A stretch of DNA of 64,000 nucleotides from Leptospira bourretii (GTDB taxonomy: Bacteria > Spirochaetota > Leptospiria > Leptospirales > Leptospiraceae): contig NZ_RQFW01000019.1 in assembly GCF_004770145.1 (NCBI RefSeq), forward strand, positions 1-64,000. The letters run 5' to 3'. Position 1 is the stretch's first letter. Each line of letters opens with the position of its first letter. The notes under the pieces were generated by a model that saw only the letters and a program-made list of their open reading frames with translations, was not told the DNA's origin and made no database searches. A program made the translations under genes and the position numbers. Shown in pieces: positions 1 to 9,718 of the stretch.

Positions 1-184
1 AGAATGTTACTTCGAATACTTTTACTTTTGAAGCATTATTTTGATTTTAGATACTATTAATTATGAAGCAATATGCAACTTCCCATAATTAGTATTATGT
101 CGCATTACGGATTGGACCTTTTGTATAGAAAGGCACATCGGTAACACTTTTGATCACTCACATGGGTTACAGGTTTTCTCCAAC

Positions 185-772
185 TTACCTTTGAAACATA
201 TTCTGACTTTTAAAAAATGACGGAAAATCCTCCAAAGAGACGATTTGTCTTAATCCTTCCTCAATTGCCGACTGGATGCTTGTCGCAATTTTGTCTTTTG
301 ATTCCTTGTCATCTGCGCTAAAAGGAATGGTTCTGGATATGATTTGTTCAGAGTGTCCTAAGATTCGCTGTTGTTCTCCTAAAGGACTTATCACCAAAAA
401 CTCGACAATCGAAGCAAAGGTGGCATGACGGAATTTAGTAGTTCCGTCTTCAAATTCCAGAGATCGGTCCACTTGGACTTTTCTTAACACAATCACTCCG
501 GGTTCCAGTGGGTCATTGGATTTGAGAGGTGATAAAGAACTAACGGAAAAATAACGAGGACTCGTGTTTGACAGTGATTGGAGTGCAAATTGTCCGATCG
601 AAATTTCTTGTGATGGGCCTACTTTTAAAACTTTGGTTTCTAGTTCCTGTGCATATTGGAGTCGTAGGGATTTTTCTGATCGATCTATTTGCGAAAAATC
701 TGTACGGGAAGTTGCTACGCAATTAGCCAACAAACAGAACATAGCTGAAGCAAGTCGAAATTGGTATTTCAT
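185..772 (-). CDS. Putative lipoprotein, unknown function
   Basis: A protein of 195 residues that I do not recognise. The start at 772 is preferred over an in-frame codon at 802 because the sequence TAAGG lies 8 bases before it and because it gives a compact signal peptide: basic start MKYQFR, hydrophobic core, then lipobox LLANC with the acylated Cys at residue 18. The mature part is hydrophilic, mixed alpha/beta in appearance, with no cysteine pattern or catalytic motif that I can name. It is probably anchored in the inner or outer membrane facing the periplasm. It is transcribed away from the DoxX-like gene at 987, so the intervening 215 bases must hold two promoters. Family and role are unknown; the lipoprotein call is inference from the N terminus. 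Confidence 0.6.
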   Translation of the reverse strand: MKYQFRLASAMFCLLANCVATSRTDFSQIDRSEKSLRLQYAQELETKVLKVGPSQEISIGQFALQSLSNTSPRYFSVSSLSPLKSNDPLEPGVIVLRKVQVDRSLEFEDGTTKFRHATFASIVEFLVISPLGEQQRILGHSEQIISRTIPFSADDKESKDKIATSIQSAIEEGLRQIVSLEDFPSFFKSQNMFQR

Positions 773-986
773 AAGTCTGGCCTTACAAATCAATGCCACC
801 AAACAACGAGTTTATTGCAGATCGGACCTGAAAAAACCTGAAAAGTTTCCTCTCATTTCGGTTTTTGATATTTAGAATCTTTGAAAACATAGTGACTTTC
901 TATTTGTTTTGTTCATAATTCGGAAAACGAGGATGATTTTTTGAAAAGTCCTGGTTAGGAAAAAAGAACATTCAAAGGAAAATGGT

Positions 987-1370
987 ATGAAAATTGCTTA
1001 TTTAATCGTTAGGGTTTTGCTTGGTGCATTATTCCTTTTTTCTTCCGTGGTAATTCTCTTTAACTTGGTCCAACAACCAGAAACAACGGGTGATTTAAAA
1101 GTATTTAATGATGGTATCAAAGCTTCTGGTTATTTAATGACCCTCATTAAAGTAACAGAGTTAGTTTGTGCGATTGCGTTTTTGTCAGGCAGATTTGTTC
1201 CATTGGCTTCGGTTGTCATCGCACCTATTGTTGTGAACATTTTCTTTGTTCACATCATGATTGCACCTGAAGGAATCCCTGTTGGGATTTTTGTTGTTGT
1301 TGCCAATGCTTTTATTGCTTACGTCAATCGTAATGCATACAAACCATTGTTTGTTCCTGTTTATAAATAG
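987..1370 (+). CDS. DoxX-like small membrane protein
   Basis: A 127-residue protein with four hydrophobic segments (about residues 4-26, 48-68, 70-90, 95-112), the length and topology of the DoxX/DoxX-like family. The N terminus (YLIVRVLLGALFLFSS) and the conserved G-Y-L-M/ELVCAIAFLSGRF region at the second helix match that family's layout. DoxX-like proteins are often linked to redox or thiol metabolism, but the substrate of this one is unknown. The start is supported by AAAGGA 8 bases upstream. It appears monocistronic: a hairpin (1381-1415) follows and the next gene converges on it. Confidence 0.75.
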   Translation: MKIAYLIVRVLLGALFLFSSVVILFNLVQQPETTGDLKVFNDGIKASGYLMTLIKVTELVCAIAFLSGRFVPLASVVIAPIVVNIFFVHIMIAPEGIPVGIFVVVANAFIAYVNRNAYKPLFVPVYK

Positions 1371-1380
1371 ATATATACCA

Positions 1381-1415
1381 CACCCAGGCAACGATATTGA
1401 TTTGTTGTCTGGGTG
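1381..1415. terminator. Hairpin between convergent genes
   Basis: Arms CACCCAGGCAAC (1381-1392) and GTTGTCTGGGTG (1404-1415) pair over 12 positions with one G-T, around an 11-base loop. It sits between the stop of the DoxX-like gene (1370) and the stop of the SulP-carbonic anhydrase gene (1430), so it could stop transcription from both sides. The T-run after it is poor, so it may be only a partial terminator. Confidence 0.6.
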
Positions 1416-1429
1416 GTGTTACATACTAT

Positions 1430-3625
1430 TTAAATCAAATTTTTTCCCTTCCCCACTGGTTCTATCGATTCAAAAAACTGAACTTCACCAGATGAGGTAT
1501 CATAAAAACCTGAGACAATTTTGATTTCTTTAGAATTCACTTTTCCTGATAAAAATGGGCTCTTAGTCAAAATCTCCTGGATGGAATTTTTCACATTTGC
1601 TTTCACAACATGATTGAAAATATGTTCGTTTTCTTTTTGGATGGGATGGATGATTTTTTCTGATTCATCAATTGCTTTTTGAATTTTGTTTGTGATGCTT
1701 GCGATGTTTCCTTCTCGAAGAGCATAAAGAGCACTCGAAACTGCCCCACAATTAGAATGTCCAAGAACAACAATTAACTTAGTCCCAATTTTGTCGCAGG
1801 ATAACTCTAAACTTCCTAGTATTTCTTCGTTTACGATATTCCCTGCAATACGAATCGAAATGATATCCCCAAGACCTGCGTCAAAAATAATTTCGGGACT
1901 TGTCCTTGAATCAATACAAGATAAAACTACGGCAATGGGATTTTGTCCAAAAGCGGTGGCATTTACTTGGTGTTTGAAGTATTTTTCCGACCATTTTCCT
2001 TTGACAAACCGTTCGTTCCCTCGTTTCAAAAAATCCAAAATTTCATCAGGAGTTAATTTCTGTTGTGCTTCTTTGTCTAAAATATTGACAAACTGAACTT
2101 GATCACTCAGTTCATAAGAATCTTTTAATCCAATTAGATTCAGTTGGATTTTTTTCTCTACAGAAACCACAGTTTTAAACTCTTCTAATACTTCTAAAAT
2201 ATCATGGTCAATGAAATTGCAGTTTGATGCATCTACTATCAATTTGGAATTTTCGGGCAAAGCCCAAAGAGTGTCTTTAATGGAAGCTCTATTTAAAAAA
2301 GATACTTGGTTTGGAAGTTCAATCCTAATGGTTTCACCAATATTTAGAGTTTCTGTTTCCACTGAAAATGGATTTTTGTAATTGTTTTTGAGAATGAATA
2401 TAAAACTGATAGAAAGTCCAATTAAAACACCTGTTAGAAGGTCTGTGAAGATGATCGCTATAATCGTTGCTATGAATGGAAGAAATTGGTATATTCCTTT
2501 GTTGTAAATGGATTTGTACAAACTTAAGTTAGTTAGTTTAAAACCCGTAACAATTAAAATTACAGCTAATGAAGAAAGTGGGATTAGGTTTAAAAAAGAA
2601 CCAAAAAAAATAACACTGATAGACAAAAGAATTCCGTGGAATATTGTTGATAGTTTTGATTCTGCTCCCGCATAAATATTTACAGAACTTCTAACAATTA
2701 CAGAAGTAATTGGTAGACCCCCAATCAATCCAGAGAGTGAGTTTCCTATACCTTGTGCCACAAGTTCTCTGTTTGGTGATGCCAACCTTTTGTGAGGGTC
2801 AATCCTTTCAACAGCATCTAAATTAAGTAAAGTTTCGAGAGTTGCAAAGGCAGCAATTGTAAAGGCAAAATACCAAACTTTGGTATCCGTAATGGCAGAA
2901 AAATTGGGAAAGAAAAAAACAGATTCCCAATTCTTGATATTGGGTATTGAGACTAAATGTTTTTCAGAAAGATAAAGCCCAGGAAAATAAATTTGGAAAA
3001 TACCGTTTAGAAATACTCCCAAAAGAATGACAAGGACTGGCGAAGGCAAAAACTTTAAAAGTTTCCATTTTGCCCTATCATAAGTAAAGATAAGTGCCAG
3101 AGAAGAAACGGCAATGAGAACAGCTCCCCAGGAAAAAAAATTGATGATATTAAAAAGTTCAGAGAATGTGTTTTCTCCATCTTTTTGAAAAAAGATAAAG
3201 TCTTCTTCTGGGTCTACGTCGAATCCCACAGCATGCGGAATTTGTTTTAAGATGAGGATGATTCCAATGGATGCGAGTAAACCTTGGATCACATTCGAAG
3301 GAATGTAGTTTGCAATGAATCCACCTCTTAAAAAACCAATCGTGATTTGGATCAATCCAGCAAGAAAAACGGCGAGAAGAAAAGTATGATAATCACCAAG
3401 ACCGGCAATTGCAGCCAACACCAAAGTCACAAGTCCTGCTGCAGGTCCACTGACACTTGTATTCGAATGACTGAGAATCCCAACGATCACTCCGCCGATG
3501 ACCCCCGAAATCACTCCGGAAAGTAATGGGGCTCCACTTGCTAAGGCAACTCCCAAACAAAGTGGGAGTGCAACTAAGAATACAACTAAGCCTGAAGGGA
3601 GATCATTTTTGATTTTTGAAAACAT
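1430..3625 (-). CDS. SulP family anion transporter fused to beta-carbonic anhydrase
   Basis: A 731-residue fusion. Residues 1-415 are a SulP/SLC26 membrane transporter (about ten to twelve hydrophobic segments; the first carries the family pattern GLVVFLVALPLCLGVALASG). Residues about 425-510 look like a STAS domain. Residues about 525-731 are a beta-class carbonic anhydrase with the zinc ligands C570, H623 and C626 and the C-x-D-x-R dyad D572/R574 all present. Members of this architecture are thought to move bicarbonate (or sulfate) and convert it with CO2 at the membrane. The start is the first Met, matching SulP N termini, although no Shine-Dalgarno precedes it (see the promoter at 3638-3666). 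It is a single-gene unit; the next gene upstream is on the same strand 113 bases away. Transport substrate is inferred from the fused enzyme. Confidence 0.92.
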   Translation of the reverse strand: MFSKIKNDLPSGLVVFLVALPLCLGVALASGAPLLSGVISGVIGGVIVGILSHSNTSVSGPAAGLVTLVLAAIAGLGDYHTFLLAVFLAGLIQITIGFLRGGFIANYIPSNVIQGLLASIGIILILKQIPHAVGFDVDPEEDFIFFQKDGENTFSELFNIINFFSWGAVLIAVSSLALIFTYDRAKWKLLKFLPSPVLVILLGVFLNGIFQIYFPGLYLSEKHLVSIPNIKNWESVFFFPNFSAITDTKVWYFAFTIAAFATLETLLNLDAVERIDPHKRLASPNRELVAQGIGNSLSGLIGGLPITSVIVRSSVNIYAGAESKLSTIFHGILLSISVIFFGSFLNLIPLSSLAVILIVTGFKLTNLSLYKSIYNKGIYQFLPFIATIIAIIFTDLLTGVLIGLSISFIFILKNNYKNPFSVETETLNIGETIRIELPNQVSFLNRASIKDTLWALPENSKLIVDASNCNFIDHDILEVLEEFKTVVSVEKKIQLNLIGLKDSYELSDQVQFVNILDKEAQQKLTPDEILDFLKRGNERFVKGKWSEKYFKHQVNATAFGQNPIAVVLSCIDSRTSPEIIFDAGLGDIISIRIAGNIVNEEILGSLELSCDKIGTKLIVVLGHSNCGAVSSALYALREGNIASITNKIQKAIDESEKIIHPIQKENEHIFNHVVKANVKNSIQEILTKSPFLSGKVNSKEIKIVSGFYDTSSGEVQFFESIEPVGKGKNLI

Positions 3626-3637
3626 AATGGTCTGGGA

Positions 3638-3666
3638 ATATTAAAATTTTATGAATTGGGTGTCAA
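3638..3666 (-). promoter_or_regulatory. Near-consensus sigma-70 promoter of the SulP-carbonic anhydrase gene
   Basis: Reading the minus strand: TTGACA at 3666-3661, exactly 17 bases, then TAATAT at 3643-3638. The predicted transcript start (about 3631) is only about six bases before the ATG at 3625, and no Shine-Dalgarno lies between, so the message may be nearly leaderless. Confidence 0.6.
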
Positions 3667-3738
3667 CACCAATGGATTTGATTCTTTTCTATTTTTAAAT
3701 TCAGACAAAATTTTTTTAAGAAATAAAATGACTAAATC

Positions 3739-4278
3739 TTATAACCAAACAGTCACGTCATCTAAGTCTTCTTCGCTGATGACATGGCGAATTTGATCCT
3801 CTGTCGTAAATGAGATCGATTGAATTTGGATCGAAGACCATAGGTTTGTATAAACATAGGGACCTACATGGCATTTGAGAATCACATTGGGTTGGATTTT
3901 TTTTTCGATCGAACAAATCAACTCCGGTGTTTTTTTGTCTTCTGGAATTAAAATTTGTTTTTGTAAATCGAGAGCAAAAAATAAAATCTGAAACTTTGTT
4001 ATATTAATGTTTGTTAGGTTTTCTGTTTTGACAAACAACTGCAATTCTTTTGTACTAATTTTGTGGCGCGGACGAATGGTCACAAGTATGGGCAATCCTA
4101 CTTCCCGTAAATAGGTCTTTCGATTTTCAGGAAAGTTCCCACTGGGTTTGGAACATTGAATGGAAAGGAAGAAAAAACAGAATAAAATGACTGTCTTGGA
4201 CCAGGAATGAAGAATCTGATTGTTCCCTTTTTGTTCTCTTCGCAAGATTTTGCTACAATCACTGGCCTCTGGCCCCAA
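3739..4278 (-). CDS. Putative lipoprotein, unknown function
   Basis: A 179-residue protein I cannot assign. The only start that keeps the signal sequence is a TTG at 4278, preceded by AAGGGG 5 bases upstream. A long basic leader is followed by a hydrophobic core (VILFCFFFLSIQC) with a lipobox Cys at residue 42. The rest is beta-rich in appearance, about 135 residues, and carries no motif that I recognise. The leader is long for a lipoprotein, so an unusual start codon nearer the core remains possible. It faces away from sdhC, with 164 bases between the two starts holding both promoters. Confidence 0.5.
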   Translation of the reverse strand: MGPEASDCSKILRREQKGNNQILHSWSKTVILFCFFFLSIQCSKPSGNFPENRKTYLREVGLPILVTIRPRHKISTKELQLFVKTENLTNINITKFQILFFALDLQKQILIPEDKKTPELICSIEKKIQPNVILKCHVGPYVYTNLWSSIQIQSISFTTEDQIRHVISEEDLDDVTVWL

Positions 4279-4442
4279 CTCAACCCCTTTTCCAGTTTGG
4301 AATTTCCTTGCTCCTTATTGAGAAACAAACTCAAATTCTCAAGATTTCTTCACCGAAGATTTATGAATTTACGGGAAGTGGAATCAGTCTGAAACTGGAC
4401 GTAATAGAAAAATTTACACCTACACTCTACAGGAGCTCTTCA

Positions 4443-5132
4443 ATGACGTTGAGTCTAGACTTCTTTCGATCCTCAATTGGAAAGAAGATCATAATGGCCA
4501 TTACCGGATTTATCTGGTTTGGGTTCGTGATCCTTCATATGGTCGGAAACCTTCAAGTTTTCCAAGGACCAGAAAAATTAAACACCTATGCAAAGTTTCT
4601 CAAAGATTTAGGACCGCTACTATGGGTAGCAAGGATTGGATTGATTGTTGCCTTTTTTGGCCACGTATGCACTGCCATCCTTCTTAAAATTGAAAACTCA
4701 AAAGCAAGGCCTGTGTCTTATGCAAAGGGTTCTACCATCCAAGCTTCTGTAGCTTCTCGCACAATGGCTTATAGTGGGCTCCTTTTACTCACGTTCCTTG
4801 TATACCACTTGGCACATTTTACTTTAGGAATTACTAACCCGGAACATTACAGTTTTGAATACATCCTTAAAAACGGTGATGTCGTACATGATGTTTATGC
4901 TATGGTGATTCTTGGGTTTCAAGATCCAATCATTTCAGGAACTTATATTGTATTTATGGTTTTCCTTGCTCTTCATTTTTCCCATGCATTGGGTTCTATG
5001 CTTCAGACTTTGGGAATCCTTGCACCAAAACACAACCCAGCCATTCAGAAAGCTTCTACAGGACTTGGTCTTATCATTTTCCTGGGAAACTGTTCCATGC
5101 CGATCTCGATTTTACTCGGGTATGTCCGTTAA
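4443..5132 (+). CDS. sdhC: Succinate dehydrogenase cytochrome b subunit (type B)
   Basis: Membrane anchor of succinate:quinone oxidoreductase, 229 residues from the ATG at 4443, which has AGGAG 7 bases upstream; a longer frame opening at 4308 lacks a good site. It has five hydrophobic segments and histidines in them (ILHMVGN, FFGHVC, VYHLAHF, ALHFSHALGS) fitting the single-polypeptide di-haem cytochrome b558 family found with type B enzymes. The N-terminal SSIGKKIIMAITGFIWFGF is typical of that family. First gene of sdhCAB, 18 bases before sdhA. Haem ligands are inferred by family pattern, not proven. Confidence 0.93.
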   Translation: MTLSLDFFRSSIGKKIIMAITGFIWFGFVILHMVGNLQVFQGPEKLNTYAKFLKDLGPLLWVARIGLIVAFFGHVCTAILLKIENSKARPVSYAKGSTIQASVASRTMAYSGLLLLTFLVYHLAHFTLGITNPEHYSFEYILKNGDVVHDVYAMVILGFQDPIISGTYIVFMVFLALHFSHALGSMLQTLGILAPKHNPAIQKASTGLGLIIFLGNCSMPISILLGYVR

Positions 5133-5150
5133 GGGTTTTTAGGAGAAGTT

Positions 5151-7076
5151 ATGAAATTAGATGCAAAAATTCCGTCGGGTCCATTAGAACAAAAATGGGA
5201 CAAACACAAACAAGATATCAAACTTGTAAACCCGGCAAACAAACGTAAGTATAAAGTCATCATCGTGGGAACAGGACTTGCGGGAGCTTCTGCTGCTGCG
5301 ACACTCTCTGAACTTGGATACCAAGTTTCTGTTTTCTGTTTCCAAGATAGCCCAAGACGAGCTCACTCCATTGCTGCCCAAGGTGGTATCAATGCTGCAA
5401 AGAATTACCAAAACGATGGTGACTCTGTTTATCGCTTGTTCTATGACACTGTAAAAGGTGGTGACTTCCGTGCAAGGGAAGCAAACGTTTATCGTTTGGC
5501 TCATGAATCCACAAACATCATTGACCAATGTGTGGCACAAGGAGTTCCTTTTGCTCGTGAGTATGGTGGAACCTTATCCAACCGGTCTTTTGGTGGAGCG
5601 CAAGTATCTCGTACTTTTTATGCCAAAGGACAAACTGGCCAACAGTTGTTACTTGGTGCCTACTCGGCGCTAGAAAAACAAATCTCTCGTGGTGCCGTCA
5701 AAATGTATCCAAGAACAGAGATGTTGGAACTAGTTCTTGTTGATGGTCATGCCAAAGGAATCGTAGTTCGTGATCTAGTCACTGGTGAGATTTCTTCCCA
5801 CGCGGGAGACGCAGTCATCCTTGCATCCGGCGGGTACGGAAACGTATTTTACCTTTCTACCAACGCAAAAGGATCGAATGTGACTGCTACTTACCGTGCT
5901 TACAAAAAAGGGGCAGGATTTGCAAACCCTTGTTATACGCAAATCCACCCTACTTGTATCCCACAAGCAGGAGATTACCAATCCAAACTCACTCTTATGT
6001 CCGAATCACTTCGTAACGATGGACGGGTTTGGGTTCCTAAGAAAAAAGATGATCTCCGTGCTCCTCACGAAATTCCTGAAGACGAAAGAGATTATTACCT
6101 CGAAAGAAAATACCCTTCTTACGGAAACTTAGCACCGCGGGACATCTCTTCACGTTCTGCCAAAGAAGCCTGTGACAACGGTCTTGGTGTGGGTCCAAAG
6201 GTTGGTGATAAACGACTTGGTGTGTATTTGGATTTTTCTGATTCCATCAAACGATTGGGAGAACCAGTAGTAGCTGACCGCTATGACAACCTCTTCCAAA
6301 TGTATGAACGTATTACGGGAGAAAACCCATACAAAGTGCCAATGCGTATTTACCCTGCGGTTCACTATACTATGGGTGGGCTTTGGGTGGATTACAACTT
6401 AATGTCTAATATTCCTGGTCTTCACGTACTAGGAGAAGCAAACTTCTCTGACCATGGTGCGAACCGACTCGGAGCCTCCGCTCTGATGCAAGGGCTTGCT
6501 GATGGATACTTTGTGATTCCTTATACCATTGGTGATTATTTCGCTAAAGAAGGTCATAAAAATATCTCCACTGACAGACCTGAGTTTAAAGAAGCAGAAG
6601 CACGTGTTCGCGAGATGACCAATAAATTATTAGCAATCAACGGTAAAAAAACTCCTGATGATTTCCATAGAGCCCTCGGTAAAATCATGTGGGATCAGTG
6701 TGGTATGGCACGTAACGAAAAAGGCCTCAAAGATGCCTTGAAAAAAATTCCTGAATTGAGAGAGGAATTTTGGAAAAACGTAAAAGTTGCCGGATCAGGA
6801 TCTGAGCTCAACCAAGAGTTGGAAAAAGCCGGTCGTGTTGCCGACTACCTAGAGTTTGGTGAATTACTCTGTTTAGATGCACTTACAAGAGAAGAATCTT
6901 GTGGTGGTCACTTCCGTGAGGAACACCAAACCGAAGATGGTGAAGCAAAACGTAATGACGATAAATTCTGTCACGTAACTGCTTGGGAGTATAAAGGTGA
7001 AGGAAAGGCTCCTGTAGAACACCGCGAAAAACTCGAGTATGAAAACATCCACCTAGCCGTAAGGAGCTACAAATAA
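5151..7076 (+). CDS. sdhA: Succinate dehydrogenase/fumarate reductase flavoprotein subunit
   Basis: Catalytic subunit, 641 residues, oxidising succinate to fumarate and passing electrons to SdhB. Residues about 36-60 form the FAD-binding Rossmann motif ([11 protein letters not shown]). The segment [15 protein letters not shown] holds the histidine that carries covalent FAD. The active-site region includes [10 protein letters not shown] and [16 protein letters not shown]. The sequence resembles the Bacteroidetes/epsilon-type, non-classical SdhA rather than the proteobacterial form, in agreement with the single cytochrome SdhC. AGGAG lies 8 bases before the start. Its TAA overlaps the ATG of sdhB by one base, so the two are probably translationally coupled. 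Confidence 0.97.
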   Translation: MKLDAKIPSGPLEQKWDKHKQDIKLVNPANKRKYKVIIVGTGLAGASAAATLSELGYQVSVFCFQDSPRRAHSIAAQGGINAAKNYQNDGDSVYRLFYDTVKGGDFRAREANVYRLAHESTNIIDQCVAQGVPFAREYGGTLSNRSFGGAQVSRTFYAKGQTGQQLLLGAYSALEKQISRGAVKMYPRTEMLELVLVDGHAKGIVVRDLVTGEISSHAGDAVILASGGYGNVFYLSTNAKGSNVTATYRAYKKGAGFANPCYTQIHPTCIPQAGDYQSKLTLMSESLRNDGRVWVPKKKDDLRAPHEIPEDERDYYLERKYPSYGNLAPRDISSRSAKEACDNGLGVGPKVGDKRLGVYLDFSDSIKRLGEPVVADRYDNLFQMYERITGENPYKVPMRIYPAVHYTMGGLWVDYNLMSNIPGLHVLGEANFSDHGANRLGASALMQGLADGYFVIPYTIGDYFAKEGHKNISTDRPEFKEAEARVREMTNKLLAINGKKTPDDFHRALGKIMWDQCGMARNEKGLKDALKKIPELREEFWKNVKVAGSGSELNQELEKAGRVADYLEFGELLCLDALTREESCGGHFREEHQTEDGEAKRNDDKFCHVTAWEYKGEGKAPVEHREKLEYENIHLAVRSYK

Positions 7077-7816
7077 TGGATACAATGAAGTTACACCTTA
7101 AAGTTTGGCGACAAAAAAATAAAAACGATAAAGGTCGTATGGTTAGTTACGAAGCTAACAATATCAGCGAACATATGTCTTTCCTTGAGATGTTGGATGT
7201 TGTGAACGATGACCTAATCAAAAAAGGTGATGAGCCGATTGCCTTTGACCATGACTGCCGCGAAGGGATTTGTGGGGCATGTTCTATGGTGATCAACGGG
7301 GTTCCGCATGGTCCAGAAAAAGGGACTACGACTTGCCAATTGCATATGCGTAAGTTCAAAGATGGAGATACCATTTTTATCGAACCGTGGAGAGCCAAAG
7401 CTTTCCCTGTGGTAAAAGACCTTTTGGTGGATCGTTCTGCTTTTGATCGTATCATCCAAGCTGGCGGTTATGTATCGATCAATACAGGTGGAGCTCCCGA
7501 TGGAAATGCGTTGCCAATTCCAAAGGTAGATGCTGATCTTGCGATGGATGCGGCAACTTGTATTGGATGTGGGGCTTGTGTGGCGGCTTGTAAAAATGCA
7601 TCTGCCATGCTCTTTGTTTCTGCAAAAGTATCACATTTGGCACTCCTCCCGCAAGGTGTGGTAGAAAAGAAAGAAAGAGTTCGTAAAATGGTAAATGCAA
7701 TGGACAAAGAAGGATTTGGAAATTGTACAAACCAATACGAATGTGAAGCAGCTTGTCCGAAAGAAATTTCGGTAAACTTCATCACAAGACTCAACAGAGA
7801 ATTTATCTCCAGCTAA
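7076..7816 (+). CDS. sdhB: Succinate dehydrogenase iron-sulfur subunit
   Basis: Electron-transfer subunit, 246 residues. The [2Fe-2S] ligands are seen in [10 protein letters not shown] plus the later TTCQLH cysteine. The [4Fe-4S] ligands are in [12 protein letters not shown], and the [3Fe-4S] ligands in the [13 protein letters not shown] stretch. It shares one base with the sdhA stop (TAATG). A second in-frame ATG nine bases in (7085) is a possible alternative start. It is the last gene of the operon and is followed by a strong hairpin terminator at 7888. Confidence 0.97.
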   Translation: MDTMKLHLKVWRQKNKNDKGRMVSYEANNISEHMSFLEMLDVVNDDLIKKGDEPIAFDHDCREGICGACSMVINGVPHGPEKGTTTCQLHMRKFKDGDTIFIEPWRAKAFPVVKDLLVDRSAFDRIIQAGGYVSINTGGAPDGNALPIPKVDADLAMDAATCIGCGACVAACKNASAMLFVSAKVSHLALLPQGVVEKKERVRKMVNAMDKEGFGNCTNQYECEAACPKEISVNFITRLNREFISS

Positions 7817-7887
7817 GTGAATTCACTTTAGAGGTATTTTCGATAGGAATATTTTCGCAAAACTTGGGTTTTGTGAAAGATAAAGGG

Positions 7888-7915
7888 AACCCGGTTGGTG
7901 AACGACCGGGTTTTT
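7888..7915. terminator. Rho-independent terminator after sdhCAB
   Basis: Perfect 8-base arms AACCCGGT (7888-7895) and ACCGGGTT (7905-7912) with a 9-base loop run straight into TTTTT. The T-run overlaps the stop codon of the convergent gene ending at 7914, so the same hairpin may also serve that gene. Confidence 0.88.
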
Positions 7916-8753
7916 ATGTTTTTAGAGGACTCAATTTTTGATTTTCGTAAATCTTGATCCATTCCAATTCCTTGGAATACATTTTTAGAATGAATTCAGC
8001 CTTTTTTTTATCGTCTGGATTTACTTTCTGAATTCTTAATGCTGATTTAGATTTGATTTCTTCCGCTAAGTTTATCTTTTTTTGGATGATGGCAAGTTGC
8101 CCTTTGGTTAAAAAAGCATAAAATTTTTCTAGTTCATTCCTTTTTTCATCGGCAAGAATAGATTCCAAAATAGGATTCACCAAATCATCGTTGGTTGGAT
8201 CTTCATCCATTAGATAGTGATCAGCAAGACTCAAAAAGTTTCCAGATTCTTTGTATTCAGTGATTTTTTTCTCAGAATTTAAATTTTCAAAATATACGAA
8301 ACGATTGGATTTTACCTGACAAATGGTTGCTAGTTGTTTTTGGAGATCACTTGTATCAATACTTTCTGTTTCGACATTATAGTTAGTCACTACAAGAAAT
8401 AAGATATCCCCTGCTTTTTCAATGTAACGAAACCCAATGACAAGTTCTAAGTTTTTTTCATAACCGGGAATGACAATTTGGTTTGGACTTTCTTTGGATG
8501 CATTGGTAAGAATAAAATCGACAATGGTTGCTATTTCTTCTGGGGAAAAATCCAATTTTAAAACTTGAAAGATTCTAAGTTCCAGAATATGACCAAGATA
8601 ATAAGGATTAGTTTCTATTTTTAAAGGAACATTGTTTTTTGCGATCCGGAAGCGAATTTCATTGGTTGAGGTACCTTCTGCGTGGATGGTGGAAACAGTA
8701 AAAATGTTGAGTAGAAGGACAAAGAAAATTCGGAATCTTAACATAGATCCCAA
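7914..8753 (-). CDS. Secreted protein, unknown function
   Basis: A 279-residue protein with a cleavable signal peptide: MLRFRIFFVLLLNIFTVSTIHA, predicted cut after AHA-like IHA. The in-frame ATG at 8744 (residue 4) gives the more typical leader than the one at 8753. The mature part is charged, lysine-rich toward the C terminus (long helical segments with EEIKSKSALRIQK), and has no motif or cysteine pattern that I recognise. It is probably periplasmic. It lies 11 bases downstream of the glycosyltransferase gene and so probably belongs to the transcript that runs 10755 to 7914. The shared transcript does not by itself suggest a function. Confidence 0.65.
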   Translation of the reverse strand: MGSMLRFRIFFVLLLNIFTVSTIHAEGTSTNEIRFRIAKNNVPLKIETNPYYLGHILELRIFQVLKLDFSPEEIATIVDFILTNASKESPNQIVIPGYEKNLELVIGFRYIEKAGDILFLVVTNYNVETESIDTSDLQKQLATICQVKSNRFVYFENLNSEKKITEYKESGNFLSLADHYLMDEDPTNDDLVNPILESILADEKRNELEKFYAFLTKGQLAIIQKKINLAEEIKSKSALRIQKVNPDDKKKAEFILKMYSKELEWIKIYENQKLSPLKT

Positions 8754-8764
8754 CTTTCTTTAAA

Positions 8765-9718
8765 TCAAAAAAGAGAGTCAACTAACAAAGCTGATAAATC
8801 CTCTAGCGAAATTGATTTTTCCGATTGAAAATTCTCTAACAAACGTTTGATCCAATCGGTTTCTTTCCCTCGTTTACTCCTACCCTGGAGGATGGTTTCT
8901 CCCCGAGTCGTAATGGCTTTTTGAAATAGAGACTTAGTCTGTAATTCTAATAAATCCCATTTCCCAACTTCTCGGAATTCTTTATGAGTCAGCAATAGCG
9001 AATACAATCGAAATCTTTCGAGAGCTTGGTATTGATTTGAAAGTTGATCATCGCTACCTCCATAACGAACCATTAAGTTTTCTTCTAGTAAGCCAATCGG
9101 ATGGCCAGATAACAAAATTCGGTTCCATAAATCATAATCTTCACATACGGGTAGTTCAATGCGAAATCCTCCAATGGTTTCCAAGGTTGGTTTATGGGCA
9201 AAAAAACTGGAAGAGGTCACCATACAAAGTTCCAAGGACTCTTTTAAAAACCATCCTGAGAGTTTCCTGTATTTCCCTTTGGGTCCCATTAGATTCCCTT
9301 TTTTATTCCAGACCTCTCTCGTTTGGGAAAAGAAAAATTCTGGATGGGATTTATGAAATTCGATTTGTTTGGAAAGTTTGTCGGGATACCATTCATCATC
9401 CGAATCTAAAAAGGCAACCCACTCGCCACTGGCACTTTCAATTCCAAAGTTTCTGGCTCTACTCACTCCCCTATGTTCTGTTTGGTGGATTTGGATGGAT
9501 TTGTGATTTCTGCCAAAGGAAGATAACTTTCCTTTCCAACCAGGAAGTTTCGAAAGAAGGTCCATCCAGGTACCATCGGTAGAACCATCATCTACAATAT
9601 GCAGTTCCCAGTGGGGATAGGTTTGGTTGACTACGGATTGTATGGCCCGATCCACAATTGTCTTTCGGTTATAGGTGGGTATTATGATGGAAACAAGCGG
9701 TCTATCAAAAGTATTCAT
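8765..9718 (-). CDS. Family 2 glycosyltransferase
   Basis: A 317-residue GT-A fold transferase. The N terminus shows the GT2 signature SIIIPTYNRKTIVDRAI, then QTYPHWELHIVDDGSTDGT (nucleotide-binding Asp), RGVSRARNFGIESASGEW and the DxD-like FLDSDDEW that holds the metal and nucleotide sugar. The C-terminal third has no membrane segment, so it acts in the cytoplasm, and the sugar acceptor is unknown. The start overlaps the stop of the upstream PLP-fold gene by four bases (ATGA), implying coupled translation. Not located in an O-antigen cluster. GT2 is confident, substrate is not. Confidence 0.9.
   Translation of the reverse strand: MNTFDRPLVSIIIPTYNRKTIVDRAIQSVVNQTYPHWELHIVDDGSTDGTWMDLLSKLPGWKGKLSSFGRNHKSIQIHQTEHRGVSRARNFGIESASGEWVAFLDSDDEWYPDKLSKQIEFHKSHPEFFFSQTREVWNKKGNLMGPKGKYRKLSGWFLKESLELCMVTSSSFFAHKPTLETIGGFRIELPVCEDYDLWNRILLSGHPIGLLEENLMVRYGGSDDQLSNQYQALERFRLYSLLLTHKEFREVGKWDLLELQTKSLFQKAITTRGETILQGRSKRGKETDWIKRLLENFQSEKSISLEDLSALLVDSLF

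Noticed and set aside
1..184. Possible gene end or RNA gene at the left edge
   Set aside because: No tRNA-like or coding pattern could be supported in these 184 bases.
892..919. GTGACT, 16 bases, CATAAT upstream of the DoxX-like gene as a promoter
   Set aside because: Poor -35 and spacing; no better than chance in AT-rich sequence.
4318..4342. TTGAGAA/TTCTCAA repeat upstream of sdhC as an operator
   Set aside because: Short arms, 11-base loop in AT-rich DNA; likely chance.
9037..9582. 181-codon open frame on the plus strand
   Set aside because: It is antisense to the well-supported GT2 gene, has improbable composition (many W, R, S) and no ribosome site.
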